This document shows, one piece after another, positions 1-14,132 of a DNA stretch of 64,000 nt. The notes beneath the pieces are model-generated. The model saw nothing but the letters and a program-made list of their open reading frames with translations, had not been told where the DNA came from and did no database searches. Where the stretch lies: NCBI GenBank assembly GCA_036245525.1, contig BTPG01000003.1, positions 215,146,949 to 215,210,948 on the forward strand, read 5' to 3'. The stretch comes from Semisulcospira habei (taxonomy: Eukaryota > Mollusca > Gastropoda > Semisulcospiridae). The translations under genes were made by a program, and so were the position numbers. Each line of letters begins with the position of its first letter. The first letter of the stretch is position 1.

Positions 1-450
1 GAAGCCCAGCGAAATCGCTTTTGCTAGCCAATGTGTACCAATAGTAGGGGCGGATGTGGACAGAGGGGTGGGAGGTTACAAGGGTTCAGCCACCACCACC
101 CCCCCCCCCGACCCAATATTTAAAAAAAAATAAATGCTATAACAAAGTCTCCTTTAGGAGTGTTTTGATCCCCTCCCATCCCCCTCCCCTCCCCCACCTC
201 TCCCACCTCCTCTCCCCGCTTTTTGATTTTTCGGCACCTGGAAGCAAGGTCTAGTGTCGTGGAGGCCTTTTGTATGAGGTTGAAGGTCCCAAACAAAAGG
301 TAACTGATCCGCCCCTGAGTACCATAGACATCGCGCCAAACATCTTCAAGAGGCAGTGATCCTTATGAGCCCTCTGAGCTCAAGAGGATGTATGCCTACG
401 GGAGGTGTTGGAGTGTTGTCCGTGTACGAGTTTCAATTTGTAGTCGTAGT
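1..450. other. No gene seen; low-complexity C/T-rich DNA
   Basis: The segment holds a C run near 96-110, an A run near 121-130 and a pyrimidine-rich stretch near 170-225. The short open frames here have proline/serine-rich, low-complexity translations and no family resemblance. No promoter, RNA gene or repeat boundary can be supported. Confidence 0.6.
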
Positions 451-609
451 CTTAGTATGATACAATAACACCAGACGCTCGCACGTAGGGTTCTTGTAAA
501 GAAACTTCACTCAGCTGCAATTCGGCACACGTGGCACAAGGTTGTAGACCACACAGGAGTAACAGATCCAACAATATTTTGTTCTCACGATGCACTCTCA
601 GCGCAATGC

Positions 610-770
610 GTTCACAAATGTATCCACACGTTGGTACACTGTCTCGTACAATGCATCCACAATTCTGATACACTGCGACTCCCATACAATGCACCAACAC
701 TGATACACTGTCTCCTTTACAATACATCAACACTTTTGACACTCTGCGTCTCTTATACAATATACACACA
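610..770. repeat. Degenerate tandem repeat, unit about 39 bp
   Basis: Four loosely conserved units contain a core like gatacactg followed by a tacaatgcatc-like block (near 630, 668, 706 and 745). The similarity is clear by eye but imperfect. It explains the open frame on the minus strand here, whose translation is repetitive and matches no known protein. Confidence 0.5.
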
Positions 771-1251
771 TATTTCCTAACACGCTCTTGTATACTATTA
801 CAGATGTCCAGAACAATCTAGCAAAATTACACAACTCAATCAATCAGAAAAGAAAACGTAACCAAAACTCATAATATTCATTACAATGAACACTCTAGAT
901 CTATCTACAGTCTACCACTAACATCTAGTTGCATGCCATAAATGTTGCAAAATGTTACCATCATGTTTATTGCACAACTTTGATGTCATATCTGATGTGA
1001 CTAGAATAATGCGCCGCTACTAGAACCTTCCAGTCTAATGTAGGTCAGACTTTTCAACAATGTAGCGAAATGACGCAATATTCTAACTACACAACAAAAT
1101 AAATCTATCGGAAGTCTCCATACAAAAGAAAACGAAAGGTACGTGATACTTATGCAAAACAACTTAACTGAACACCGGGTCTTTCCGATAATTAAAACAT
1201 GCCCCGACACAACCACAAACGTAACAATGAGGATCTCTCCCTAGTGGAGGT

Positions 1252-1358
1252 GTGTGCAGTGTTGTCTGTGCATGAGAATTTATGCTTTTTGGACATGTGT
1301 GCAGTGTTGTCTGTGCATGAGAATCTATGCCTATTAGAAGTGTGTGCAGTGTTGTTAG
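1252..1358. repeat. 45-bp tandem repeat, about 2.4 copies
   Basis: The unit starts gtgtgcagtgttgtctgtgc and recurs at 1252, 1297 and (partly) 1342. Related wording (gagaatctatgcctt-like) also occurs near 380, 55450 and 56090, so the unit probably belongs to a dispersed family. It lies just downstream of the gypsy integrase, in the direction of transcription. Confidence 0.6.
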
Positions 1359-1381
1359 TCTATTCGTATGGTACAAGTTGG

Positions 1382-2349
1382 TCACAAGTTATTCGCAGTG
1401 ACTTGGCCGTTGTTTGTGTGGTAGATTGATCTTTTGCTGTTGTAGGTGTGGACTAGAGGTGCTACTGACTTATGCCACTGCGCTTTCCGCTCTGGATTCA
1501 GATTGCCGAGCATCCCTAGCAGGGTTCTATTGAAACGCTCGGTCATCCCGTTCCCCATTACGTGATATGGCGAGGTCCTGATCTTGTCAATAACGGCCAG
1601 CTGACAGAGATCTTTGATAACACGACTCTCAAAGTTCGCGCCTTGGTCTGAGTGGAGCCTCCTGGGAAATCTATAATGCACTATGAAGTTGTTGAAAAGC
1701 GCGTCTGCCGTTGTCTTGGCGGTCTGATTTCGAGTCGGTATGGCCTGGGCATATCTCGTGAAGTAGTCGGTAATCACAAGGATATGCTGATAGCCACTGG
1801 AAGACGTCTGCAGCCTCATGAAGTCAATGCAAACTAACTCCATGCAATGCAAACTAACTCCATGCTACTGATGTTGACTAACGGGGCCTTCTGTCCAACA
1901 ACTTTCCGGCATAAACATCGTGGGCGGTTCTTGCACCAGCCTTCAATCTGAGGCCACCAGAATCGCTCCTTTGCCAGTGCAGTCGTGCGGTCCCGGCCTG
2001 AATGGCCTATGTCATCATGAATCCCTTGCAGAGAGCGTTGGGTGAATGCTGCCGGCAAGACTAACTATGACTGCACAACATTGTCGGTTGTTGTCTCCTT
2101 GTACAGTGTCCCACGCTGCAGCCGAAAATGTTGCCAGTGTCGGTACATCGCTGAGTGCTCAGGCGTGCAAGGGAAGTTCTGGCGTCGAGGAATGCGCTTA
2201 TTTCTAATGAGCCTCAGCCACGGACCTATCACTGGGTCGTCGTCCTGTGCTCGGCGCCAATCCTTACGCGTGAACTCAGCCAAGTCTTGACCATCAGGCT
2301 CATCAAGCACGTCCGCTAACGTCACCGACAAGCAATGCGTCTCAATCAA
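1382..2349 (-). pseudogene. Gypsy integrase, broken into overlapping frames
   Basis: Integrase inserts retroelement cDNA into the host genome. Reading from 2349 down there is a pre-integrase linker, then an H2C2 zinc-binding region (HDDIGH with a later CKNRPRCLC, about 1900-2030), then the catalytic core: first Asp in CIDFM (about 1825), second Asp in HSDQGANF (about 1650) and the Glu in NGMTERFNR (about 1535), giving a DDE arrangement. The pieces lie in different frames (1834-2058, 2065-2349, 1382-1852), and a short duplicated segment (gcaaactaactccatg, near 1830 and 1848) sits at one break. The C-terminal part is shortened and diverges after about 1440. Family assignment is secure from the motifs; activity is not expected. 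Confidence 0.85.
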
Positions 2350-2813
2350 CGGACAGCTGACAGCCGACAGCAGAGCAGATGGTGTAAATGGCCTCCGTGG
2401 ACAACTCCTCTAGTCCGTCAGGGTTGTGAGTAATCCTCGACAACGTGTCAGCGTCAACATTTTGTACACCAGGTGTATACTTGATGTTGAAATTGTACAC
2501 TGCCAGGGCCGCCAGCCATCTGTGGCCTGTCGCGTCAAGCTTTGCAGTGGTGAGCACGTATATCAGCGGATTGTTGTTCTTGTGAACGGTAAAGCGGGCG
2601 CCGTAGAGTTAGTCTTTAAACTTCTCTGTGACTGCCGATTTCACAGCCAGGAACTCCAGTTTGTGGGCTGGATAATTCCGTTCAGTTTTTCCTAGTGCTC
2701 TGCTGGCATAAGCCGTCCTGTTCCTGGTAGAGAACACAGCCGAGCCCTGTCCTGGATGCGTCGGTGTGGGGTTCGATGGGCTTAATGTAATCAGCATAAC
2801 CTAGAACTGCAGG
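2342..2813 (-). pseudogene. Gypsy RNase H domain, frameshifted
   Basis: RNase H degrades the RNA strand during reverse transcription. The minus-strand frames show the start of the domain (HTDASRTGLGCVLYQ, about 2735-2780), a middle block ending in AHKLEFLAVKSAVTEKF (about 2612-2665), and the C-terminal AALAVYNFNIKY...ADTLSR signature of Ty3/gypsy (about 2430-2510). Three frames are needed to read it. Its upstream edge meets the LINE insertion at 2814. The text before HTDAS (PAVLGYADY) resembles the text on the far side of the insertion (PPVL at about 3510), which marks the target duplication. Confidence 0.82.
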
Positions 2814-3506
2814 TTCAAGGACCTCGACGTTGGTGACATAGTCACTCCAGTAAATGCAGAGGATGTTACGTAGGCAGCGCTGGTGAAAGAGTCGTAGTTG
2901 GCTGCGGTAGAGGGCCCAGGACTCAGAATCACACAACAGGGTGGTGAGGACGACAGCTCTGTACACGCTGATCTTGGTGCCTTTTTTCAGTTGTTGATTG
3001 TGCCACACCCGCTTGAACAGGCGAAAACTGTGAGCATTGAGGCTTTGCCGCTGCGGACACAGCTTCGCTGGGCAGGGCACGTCTCCAGGATGGAGGATCA
3101 TCGCCTACCCAAGAACACTCTGTTCGGCGAACTCGCCACTGGACACCGAGACAGGAGGGCACCAGAGAAGAGATACAAATATGGTCTCAAGAAGTCACTT
3201 AGTGCTTGCCAAATCGACCACCGCCATTGGTCTTCGCTTGCTGCGGACCGCGACACATGGCGCTCCACCAATTACATGGCAGCCGTCTCCTTTGAGTACT
3301 ATCGCAGAGCTAACCTTAAGGACAGGCGGCTCAGGAGAAAAAAAAAACAGAGTTGTTCTAACTCAGAACTCTGACCAGACCTTCCCCTGCAGCCACTGCG
3401 GTCGAACCTGCCTGTCCCGGATTGGCCTCCGCACCCACGAACATGCCCGCAGACGACGTGGGCAAGCCCTATATAATCTTCGTTCGCGAAGTCAAGTCCA
3501 AGAGAG
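2814..3506 (+). mobile_element. LINE 3' fragment with a 5' inversion (twin priming)
   Basis: The right part (about 3012-3506, plus strand) encodes the C-terminal end of the LINE at 16993-20057, including a C2H2-like finger (CSHCGRTCLSRIGL) and the same 3' end (cgcgaagtca, then ccaagag). The left part (2814 to about 3015) is the immediately preceding LINE segment in reverse orientation (minus strand, SVYRAVVLTTLL). The two parts meet at a microhomology (cttgaa). The unit is flanked by agaactgcagg (2803-2813) and agaactggagg (3507-3517), a target duplication matching at 10 of 11 bases. An inverted 5' part next to a sense 3' part with a target duplication is the known signature of twin-primed reverse transcription. 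Confidence 0.88.
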
Positions 3507-3571
3507 AGAACTGGAGGTGAGAACAGTATGTTCTTTAGTCGCTGAAAGGCCTCTTCCTCTTCATTTCCCCA
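3507..3571 (-). pseudogene. Gypsy RT/RNase H connector fragment
   Basis: This short minus-strand piece reads WGNEEEEAFQRLKNILFSPPVL. That is the conserved Ty3/gypsy stretch between reverse transcriptase and RNase H. It is isolated by the LTR-like insertion at 3572 on one side and the LINE fragment at 3506 on the other. Its frame continues from the KPWMWG end of the RT piece at about 5985 when the insertion between them is left out of consideration. Confidence 0.8.
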
Positions 3572-5979
<2,408 letters not shown>

Positions 5980-7576
5980 CCCCACATCCACGGCTTTTGG
6001 ACATGCGGCTTTCGCTTCCCTCGTTGTTTCTTGGTCGGTACAGGCATAAGGACTGTCAGGGGCGCAGTGATCTTGGCGAAATCTTTAACGAACTTGCGGT
6101 AATAACCTGCGAACCCTAGGAACCTCCTTACTTCCTCTGGTGTTGTCGGTGTAGGCCAGTCTCTGATGGTTTTGGTCTTTGCGGGGTCTGGTTCGATACC
6201 ATCACATGACACATCGTGGCCGACATAGACCTCCTTGGCCTTAAAAAGGTGACATTTCTTGGGTGCTAGCTTGAGACCAGCCTCATGCAGCCGTTGAAAC
6301 ACCAGCCTCAGGCGTTCTATGTGTTTCTCTTATGTCCGAGCGAATATGATGACGTCATTCAGGTAGTTGAGACATATCCGCATGTGGTATTCTCCTAAAA
6401 TGTCTTCCATGAGTCGCTGACACATAGCGGGTGAATTCGTCCGTATGGGAGGCGGTTGTACTCATAGAATCCGAGTGTAGCGACGGTGAACCCAGTGCGC
6501 TCTTAGTGTTCCTCGGCGATTTCAACCTGTTAGTAGCCGCTTTTCATGTCCAGGACACTATAGTACTGTGATCCAGATAAGCAGTCCATGATTTCTTCTA
6601 TCCTTGGCAAAGCGTAGGAATCGCGTATAGTCCTGTTGTTCAGCTGTCGAAAGTCCGTGCACAGACGAAGGCGTCCATCTTTCCTTCGTGCTAAGACGAT
6701 ATTTGAAGACCATGGGCTGCAGGACTTGCGGATAATTCCATCTGCCAGGAGTTGCTGTATGTATGAGCAGACATCAATGGTGGTATCATGCGGTGTTTCT
6801 GCTTGAAGGGGCGGTCGTCGCTGTGTTCAATCCGGTGGCACACCCTTGAAGCTAGGCCTACATCCTCCTCGCTTCTGGAAAAGTTGTCCTCATACGCGGT
6901 AATCAGATCCTGTGCCTCCTTCAACTGATCCGGTGTTAAGTTGTCCGCGTCTATCTCAACGAGTGAAAGCAAACTCTCCTGCACCCCTTCAGGCAGATCA
7001 TTCAGCTCTGTGATGTCCACTGGCTGAACCTCACAGAGAAGAGCCCTCGGTGCAAATGATACTGTACGGGTTCGATAGGGTGACATCAACTGGACTAATC
7101 TCATTGTAAGCGTAGCTAATGAGAGTCGGATTAAGGTCGACGTCCGGGTCTACATCAGAATGGGGCTGAAGAAGGGGACACGTGCGATAGTATGGCTGGG
7201 GCTTGTCTACCATCCCCTTCAAGGTGACTTGTTCGTTAGGGTGAAGTATCATACGTCTCTTCTCTGCCGATCGCACCACTGCTATCTTGTTGCAGTTCCT
7301 TGACAGTTGTTTCTCTCGAAGCGTGATGCTCTTCAGTGCCAGTTGCCATGATGTCTGTCTGTCCGGGGATTGTGTGCAGCGATCACCAGTGCGCTGAGTA
7401 CAGCTGTCCTTCACTCTGGCTAGGAAGTTAGTACCCAACAGAATCGGAGTCGCAGCACTGTAGTCAGTCCCTGGCCATCACGCCCGCCTTAATGTAGCCA
7501 GAGTATGGTAGCGTCTCTCCATTAGCGCACTCAATCCGTAATAGGTGTTTTACCTTTTGAAGTTCCAGATGGGCTA
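5980..7576 (-). pseudogene. Gypsy protease C-terminus and reverse transcriptase
   Basis: Read downward from 7576, the minus strand gives the end of the protease (RIECANGETLPYSGYI, about 7490-7540; GTNFLARV, about 7415), a linker, the RT start (HRIEHSDDRPFKQKHRMIPP, about 6795-6840), the catalytic region (about 6340-6370) and the RT C-terminus (VRRFLGFAGYYRKFVKDFAKI, about 6070-6135). The catalytic YxDD box reads YLND: the codon at 6357-6359 is Asn instead of the first metal-binding Asp. Several stops and frameshifts separate the blocks. The protease start with its DTG triad lies at about 15955-16000, beyond the 8.3-kb insertion. Confidence 0.85.
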
Positions 7577-8512
7577 AGGTTGTAGGACACACCTCTTTCG
7601 TGCATCTTTTCTGCGCATTTAGATACCGCTATCTCGCGTCTGCCGTGACCTGAGACTAGAGGTCACCGAAAAAAAACTGCCGTACGGCAAGTCGTATTGC
7701 AAACAAGCTCAATTTATCGATAATTGACAAAAGATATATACTGTCTGAAATAGGTGTGTAAGCTGACTGTTTCTATGCATAAAATGTTTTGTTTCCTCAG
7801 AAATAAGATACTTTTGCATAAGTTGCGACAAGTCATCGAGCGTAACGCATAACCATTTCTCAGAAGAAGAAAAAAAAAATGAACGGGCCAACCAAACGGG
7901 AAGCAGTATACGTGGCACCCAGGAAAACAACAAAATCTCTTCAGACATCAGCAAGGAAAAGGTAAACTAAAGTAGAAAAAGAGGTTGGTGGTGTTTGCTA
8001 AGTGACTAGAACACGAGTTACTAGTAGTGGAAGAAACATGTCTTACGTAAGTGGCATATCTGACTGGTTTTCCAACTCTTTTAAAAAAAAAGTGTTATGC
8101 ACTGCTGTGAGATGTCACTTGCACGGCGTAAAACCCCAATAGCTAACTGTCCTTTTATGCATGGAAATTTACAGCCTACCTGCAATGAAGAAGACTACAT
8201 TTTATTGTGGGTTGACAGGGGCATGCATTCCATGTCAGTCACCACCTAGAAGTAGAACATTTCCATACATTCTCAGAGAGCCTTTACTAATACGGTGGAA
8301 GGAATGTAGTCGACATTGTAGTGATATTAAACCACTGCCAGTGCTTATTATTTAGGAAAACGTACTGTGTGTAGAAAAAAGTCCTGCTAAGGGAGAATTT
8401 GGCATTACTAACTCAGTAACTGCTTTCAGTACTTAGTAACTTAGTTTTCTCATCCATTCTCTGTCTTATGAAGGCTATATTACAGATTAGGAGATAGGTC
8501 CAGCATTTTTTT

Positions 8513-8588
8513 AGTTCAAGGATGGTGCCAGAATAGCTTGGCGGATGAGACGCCAATCTATTCTGGCACCACCCTTGAACTATCATAG
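8513..8588. mobile_element. Palindromic MITE copy 1
   Basis: The two arms (tagttcaaggatggtgcc and its near complement ggcaccacccttgaacta) each continue with agaatagcttggcg-like sequence toward the centre. They form a hairpin of about 75 bp. The same palindrome occurs near 55790, 56580, 61885, 63085 and 63500. Confidence 0.85.
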
Positions 8589-8749
8589 TCACATTTATTT
8601 CAAGCAGTGGGTGTATCAGGATTAAAAGGGTTACCTAGTAAAACGCTACTTTGACTGAAACCCTAATATTTGTTGACTACCATTTTGGATGACCGTGGAA
8701 TGTGTGAAAAATACAAATTTGACTAGTACAAAAGCAAGCCTTTATGTTG

Positions 8750-9245
8750 AGACTCGTGACACTTATTTCAGCTACCTTTTGGAAAGGTCACACAGGTTAT
8801 ATATGTGAATCAGTTATGCACATGAGGCGTACAGACTTTGCCATTGTTGTTTGTTCTTTGCGGTTTACACAGTTTTTGTCACATTTATTTTGAAAGTAAT
8901 AATCTGCCCATTCATTTAGTTCAGTCAAAGTGAAATTGTCATGCTGCCGAACAACACAGTAATAATCATGTATTTCATTTCAGGCTAATACTGCTGTTGA
9001 CCTCTCGCTGTGGAGTATCAGTACTTTCACCCAAAGTACATACTTGCAAACAAGCGCAGAAGTATGACGCCTACACCAACTGACCAAGGTCACACTCACA
9101 GCTCAAGTGAAGTGAGGGCAGGTGACACTTATTCTCCTGGACTCAAGGTAAATCATACCAGTAGATCTGTGATGAGAATCAGGTGCAGAACACAACACAA
9201 CTATGGTGTGAATGAACACATCATACTGTAATGCCTTTTTTCATT
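8750..9245 (+). repeat. Duplicated exon-like block, copy 1
   Basis: The block contains an apparent splice acceptor (atttcatttcag, ending 8982), about 165 bp of exon-like sequence and an apparent donor (aag/gtaaat near 9148). It matches 9530-10205 over most of its length. One frame of the exon-like part reads through CKQAQKYDAYT before a stop in this copy. No protein family is recognised. It could be a decayed host-gene exon that was duplicated, or simply repeat DNA with chance splice signals. Confidence 0.4.
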
Positions 9246-9269
9246 GGCTCATGTGCGAAGCAAGTGTAA

Positions 9270-12060
9270 GGCTATGTTCTGGGCCATTGGTCGTCCATGG
9301 TAAACTTTAATGTTGGCATTTTCTCGGAGACTATTCAAACCACAGTCTTCAAACGTAGCCGAAGGATACTTTGTGGCAAGACCTTTTTCACTCTTAGCCT
9401 AACAGTTTGAGTTCAGGCCAAGGGTCATGAGAAATCAAGAAATAGGTAAAAAAAAAATAGCCATATTTTGACAAAAGATATTTTTTTCTCAAATACTATT
9501 CACAACTGTACATAAGCCAGCCCTTTACTTATGCTTAGACTCATGGCACTTAAATTTCAGTCACCTTTTGGAAAGGTCACACATTTCAGATTAAGAAAAT
9601 GATCAGTTTTAAATGCACACGAGCGATCCAGGCTTCACTGTTGTTGTTTGTGGTGTTCACAGTTTATTTCACATTAGTTTGAAGGTAGTAATGTGTAAAC
9701 TAAATGTAGGGACGAATTGGGTGGGTGGGTGGGTGGGGAGGGGGGGGACTCCCCCCACCGGCCCCCGAATTGTTTATAATACTATAACAAAGTCCCTGTT
9801 TGTGGAGTTTGGAACCGACCCACCCTGAAATAAGATCAGAAGTGAAATTGCCATGCTGCCGAATAACACGATAATAAACATGTATTTCATTTCAGGTCAG
9901 TGCTGCTGTTGACGTCTCACTGCAGAGTCACGCCCAGAGGGTATACTTGCAAACAAGCACAGAAGTATGACGCCTACACCAAGAAGAGGCAAGAGCTAGT
10001 CAGGTCATGTTTGCTCAAAGGAGAAGGCCACAGCTAAAAGCAGGCAATTCCAGTTCCAGCGGATCAGCTAAAGTGAGAGAAGGCGACACTTATTGTCCTG
10101 GACTCGAGGTAAAGCATACCGATTGATTTGTGAATAGAATCAGGTTCATAACAAAACACAACTGGTTGGAATAAACACATCACACTGTAATGCTTTCTTT
10201 CATTTTGAAGATGGTGTAGTACTAGTACCAGCATTCTCAACAACACCGAATGCTAAAATCACTTGCTGTCAACAAGTGGCACCATATTGCATTTGATTTG
10301 AAAACTAGCGGGTTGGGCAAGTCTGCATATACTGTCGTTTTCTTTAATAAGCACTTAGTGCATACAAAAGGACTAGAAAAATCTCAATACTACCCATTTG
10401 GTCCAGTGTGTGCTGTTGCTAAACAGCAATGCGTTGTGTCCTGTTTGAAACAATTTCTGCAAGTTACACTTTGAATATTGATGCTGATTCTAGATATATG
10501 TATACACCCTTTGTGGTCATTTCAAGCTCAATGGCGTCTAACTTTTGGCGCACGTGTGATAGCAAAAGTAAGTGTTTGTAATGGGTCGTCCGTCAACTGT
10601 CTGTTACCTGTGGGCAACTTTAACATTGGCATTTCCTCGAAGACTATACAAGCCTCAGCCTTCAAACTTGGCACAAGGGTACTTTGTGGTAAAATAATTC
10701 TAAATATACCAATTTCTGTGACCTTTCAAAGGTCATCTCAAGTAGTATTTTCAACTTCAAACTCAAACTTGTTATGGAGATACCACATGATAAGTGTGAC
10801 AAAAGTTAGTTTCGGGTAGAGTTGTAGTTTTTATCAATGTTTTTGCAAACTTTTCAATAAAATTTGGCATGATGATAACACTTTTCTGTGCATACTAATG
10901 TAATCAGCCCCTCACATAGGTCAAGGGTCACAGAGGGTTGACAAATGTGTGAAAAATGAAGGGATTTGGAAAAAAACTCAGGTTTCATTGGTACAAAATC
11001 CAGCCCTATACTTATGTTTAGACATTTTCAGAGACCTGTTGTAGAAGTCAAGCCAAGGTCAAAAAGGTCAGACGTATTATGTGGATTGGTCATAGACGTG
11101 AACCATAAGGACATTGCCTTTCTTGTTCATGTTCTGACTACTGTCATATTATGCATGTATGTACTTTGTATAAATACTTGCAAACATATATGCACGCAAT
11201 ATGTGCATGTCAAAACTTTTTTTGATACAAAATTATCTTTTGCAGGTTGTGAAAGATGAGGGAAGAAGAGTTCAGCGGGTACATCTCTCCGCGATGGCCA
11301 ACCGACGAGAAGGCAAAGGAAGTGAACTGATTGTCCTGTGTAGGAGGGCAGACGTCCTGTTATTTTGATGTCCATCCACCAGGCTGGCCACAATGTGAAG
11401 GTTTTGGACAGTCACATCATTCGCAATGCAGCAAAAGCCTGTGCCTTACTGCCTGAGCTGATGCATAGCCATATATTAGGAGAAGGGCAAGCAAGCTTTA
11501 GGCCTGGCTATTCAACTGCAGACACAACAGCAGTGGGGCAGTGACAACAGAGTGACAATGACAAAACTCGAGAAAATAGAAATAAAGAGGGAGTGTTTCC
11601 ATAAGCCTGACATAGAAGCAGCGGGGTGACAAAATTGTAACGTGCAGTCGAGCAGTTCAGGGGCTATTGTACAGTGATGGGGGTGTGCTTTGTCTGTTTT
11701 CATATAACAACGTGACAAAGCGATTTGACACCTATGTTGTAATTTGTAGTGCAGTAAAAAGGTGAAAATATCTGTATTTTGACGAAAAAGATGTTTTCTC
11801 AAGTATACATAACTTCAAACCCAGACTTGGTACAAGGTGGTAAGAACTTTTCATGCATACTAATTTCGTATGCATTAAAGGTCAGAAAGGTCAAGGGTCA
11901 CAAGAAATCGGGAAATAGGTACAAGATAGCCATATATTGCCCAAAGATGTTTTTTTCTCAAGTATTCCTAACTGTAAAACTAAACTTGGTAAAGGGATAC
12001 CTGATGGTAAGACCTTCCTATGCATATTTATTTGGATGACCCCCTCAGAAAAGTTACTTT
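9270..12060 (+). repeat. Diverged interspersed repeat blocks
   Basis: A motif set recurs at about 9290-9480, 10600-10760, 11780-11920 and 11940-12050: aagactat near a tcaaacttgg-like stretch, actttgtggtaa, catgcatactaattt, and aaggtcaagggtcac followed by agaaat. The copies are in the same orientation and degenerate, interleaved with the exon-like duplicates. This looks like an old, locally amplified repeat. The open frames at 10250-10819 and 11779-12039 fall within it and show no recognisable domains. Confidence 0.5.
9530..10205 (+). repeat. Duplicated exon-like block, copy 2
   Basis: This is the partner of 8750-9245. The acceptor tract (atttcatttcag) ends at 9896 and a donor-like gag/gtaaag lies near 10108. 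The exon-like part is longer than in copy 1, and the CKQAQKYDAYT frame continues with KKRQELVRSC before a stop. A G-rich insertion (about 9715-9830) that is absent from copy 1 splits the upstream part. Conservation of both splice-like sites in the two copies is notable but does not prove function. Confidence 0.4.
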
Positions 12061-12350
12061 TTGTCACTCTCCTGTCATGTAGCGATTTGGAAACACAACT
12101 TAATATGTATTAGTTTTTGATTATCGAAGGAAAACCCCTTTACTGACAATGTGTTCATTTTTCGAAGACATTTCATCATATGAACAGGTCTTTTTTTTGT
12201 GACAAGTTCCTAAATACTGGCATACATCAGTCATTCAAAATACGTACTCCACAGCTGACACTTATGGGGTAGGAAACAGTGGTACAGATAGATTTTGTGC
12301 AGCATCGGTGTGAGACAAGGAGAAAACTTATCACTGCTCTGCTTTGCATG
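11340..12350 (+). pseudogene. Remnant of a LINE reverse transcriptase
   Basis: At about 11470-11535 the plus strand reads GEGQASFRPGYSTADTT, resembling the EGQAGFR.GYST block of LINE reverse transcriptases. At about 12300-12345 it reads GVRQGENLSLLCFA, resembling the conserved GVRQG...SP.LF block. The order and orientation fit one element, with repeat DNA inserted between the blocks. Both are very short, so this is a weak call. Confidence 0.4.
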
Positions 12351-12399
12351 ATTAAAAATGATATACAGGGTTCATTATGAAAATGGTCATTGGCCTCAG

Positions 12400-13440
12400 A
12401 GTATAAAACCCATGGGTCCTTTCTGAAGAGGGGATGTGCGGAAATATAGAAACGTGGGGATGTTCGGCATCATGTCTCGAAAGACAATGGGAGTATGCGC
12501 TTGCTGGGTCAGTCACTGGAGTGACCTCTCCAGTGCGCAAGCCTGGGCGAAGTGTATGGAGATCCTGGGATGCCCAGTCGTCAAGATCCCCCTCTCGGCC
12601 TCGCTGATGTATCCAAAGGAATGCAAAGCAGTACGTTTGGCACCAGTTTGGCTGCAGGAGCTGCCAGAACAGTGCGTGAATACAGGCAGCTGTCTGCCTT
12701 CGGGGCTCCACTCCTGATTTGAAGGGTTTACTCCCCCACATTTGGCCGTTGGATCCAACCTGATCTCCTCCGTCCTCTAGCCGTTGGCTGTCAGAAACAG
12801 CTCATCCGCCTAGTGGTGCAATGTGAACACCACCCCCTCACGTGGTTTAGCCCACCAGCTGAGGTGGTTTGCCAGGGTGTGGCGCTTGGAGCCCGCACGT
12901 GAGAGATTAAGGAGATGGATGAGGACCAGTGATGCCCGTCCGTCCTATGTAGGACGCAGCTGCCGAACAGCAAAGGTACTACCTCTATCCAGAGCCCCCT
13001 ACACCAACGTGGGGATGTATATTTATGTCATTAAACCCTCAGCTTAAAATGTTGTGCAAATGTGGACTTGCTCAATGAAAAACGCAATACTTCTCAAGAG
13101 TGAGTTGACCATGCAGTTCTTGCATTACCCTCCAGCTGTCACAGCAGATTTAAGTGGTTGGGTGATAACTGATCATAGGCATATGATATGTACTGTACTT
13201 TGTGTTTGTTTTGTTTTTTTCTTCCACTGTCAATCTTTGACTTTCAGCTGTGTGGCTTTACTTATCGTATCAGAATTGCTAACCACATGGTTCATTTCAC
13301 AAGTGTCCATTTGTGATTTGTGCTGTATAAGGAACATGCATACAGTGTAGTAATAAGGATAATATTTCATTTCTGAGCACATTCATGTAAGTTCTTTTGT
13401 GATTTTTCTCATGCCCCCAGCGGGTCCAAAATTAAATAAA
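12400..13440. other. No recognisable gene
   Basis: Overlapping open frames occur on both strands at 12352-12758 (up to 129 codons) and 12791-13350, but none shows a known motif, biased composition or partner copy in the window. GC content is higher at 12480-12960 than in the flanks, so a fragment of an unrecognised element is possible. Confidence 0.4.
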
Positions 13441-13449
13441 CAAAGTAAA

Positions 13450-13990
13450 CTGATGCCAACATTGTGCACAGTACCAGAGGGTACGTGGTGGGTGCTATGC
13501 AGCAATCAGTTGTGACATGATAGCCTGCACCATGTTGAGTTTTTGGAGAGCAGCAATGGTATTGCTTGGATTACGGGCCGGCATGGTGCAGACTCTGTTG
13601 TAGACACTTTGACAGCGTAGCACTCATGTATTTTGCAGTGTTATATGGTCGACTGCACAGACTTTGTATCAAGAGCAGTACAGGTATTGTTTGGTGTGCA
13701 TGCATATATTATGCAGACTAGGTGACACAGTGCATTGTACCCTTGTTTTTCAGTTGTTATGGTATTTTGTGTTGACATCAGCATTGTGCAGTGCAAGTTA
13801 TGGGGCTTGAGACTGCATTTCACTTTGTTGTGCTGCAATTGGACACAGTGTGGTACTGGTAACAGTATTGTTTGAGTTTCATGCCAACATTGTGCACAGT
13901 ATCTGTAATGTAGTTTGGTGGCTGGATACTGCATTTCACTGTTATTATGTTGTGGGATGTGCAATGTTCAATTATATCAGGACTACAGTG
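13450..13990. repeat. Degenerate long-period tandem repeat
   Basis: A motif resembling gccaacattgtgcacagta, often preceded by gtattgtttg, recurs near 13452, 13558, 13685, 13760 and 13863 at irregular spacing of 75-127 bp. A related block (gactgcatttcac) recurs near 13813 and 13930. These are probably decayed tandem copies. Confidence 0.4.

Positions 13991-14132
<142 letters not shown>

Noticed and set aside
12352..12758. Frames of 81-129 codons on both strands
   Set aside because: Mutually overlapping, without motifs or conservation within the window.
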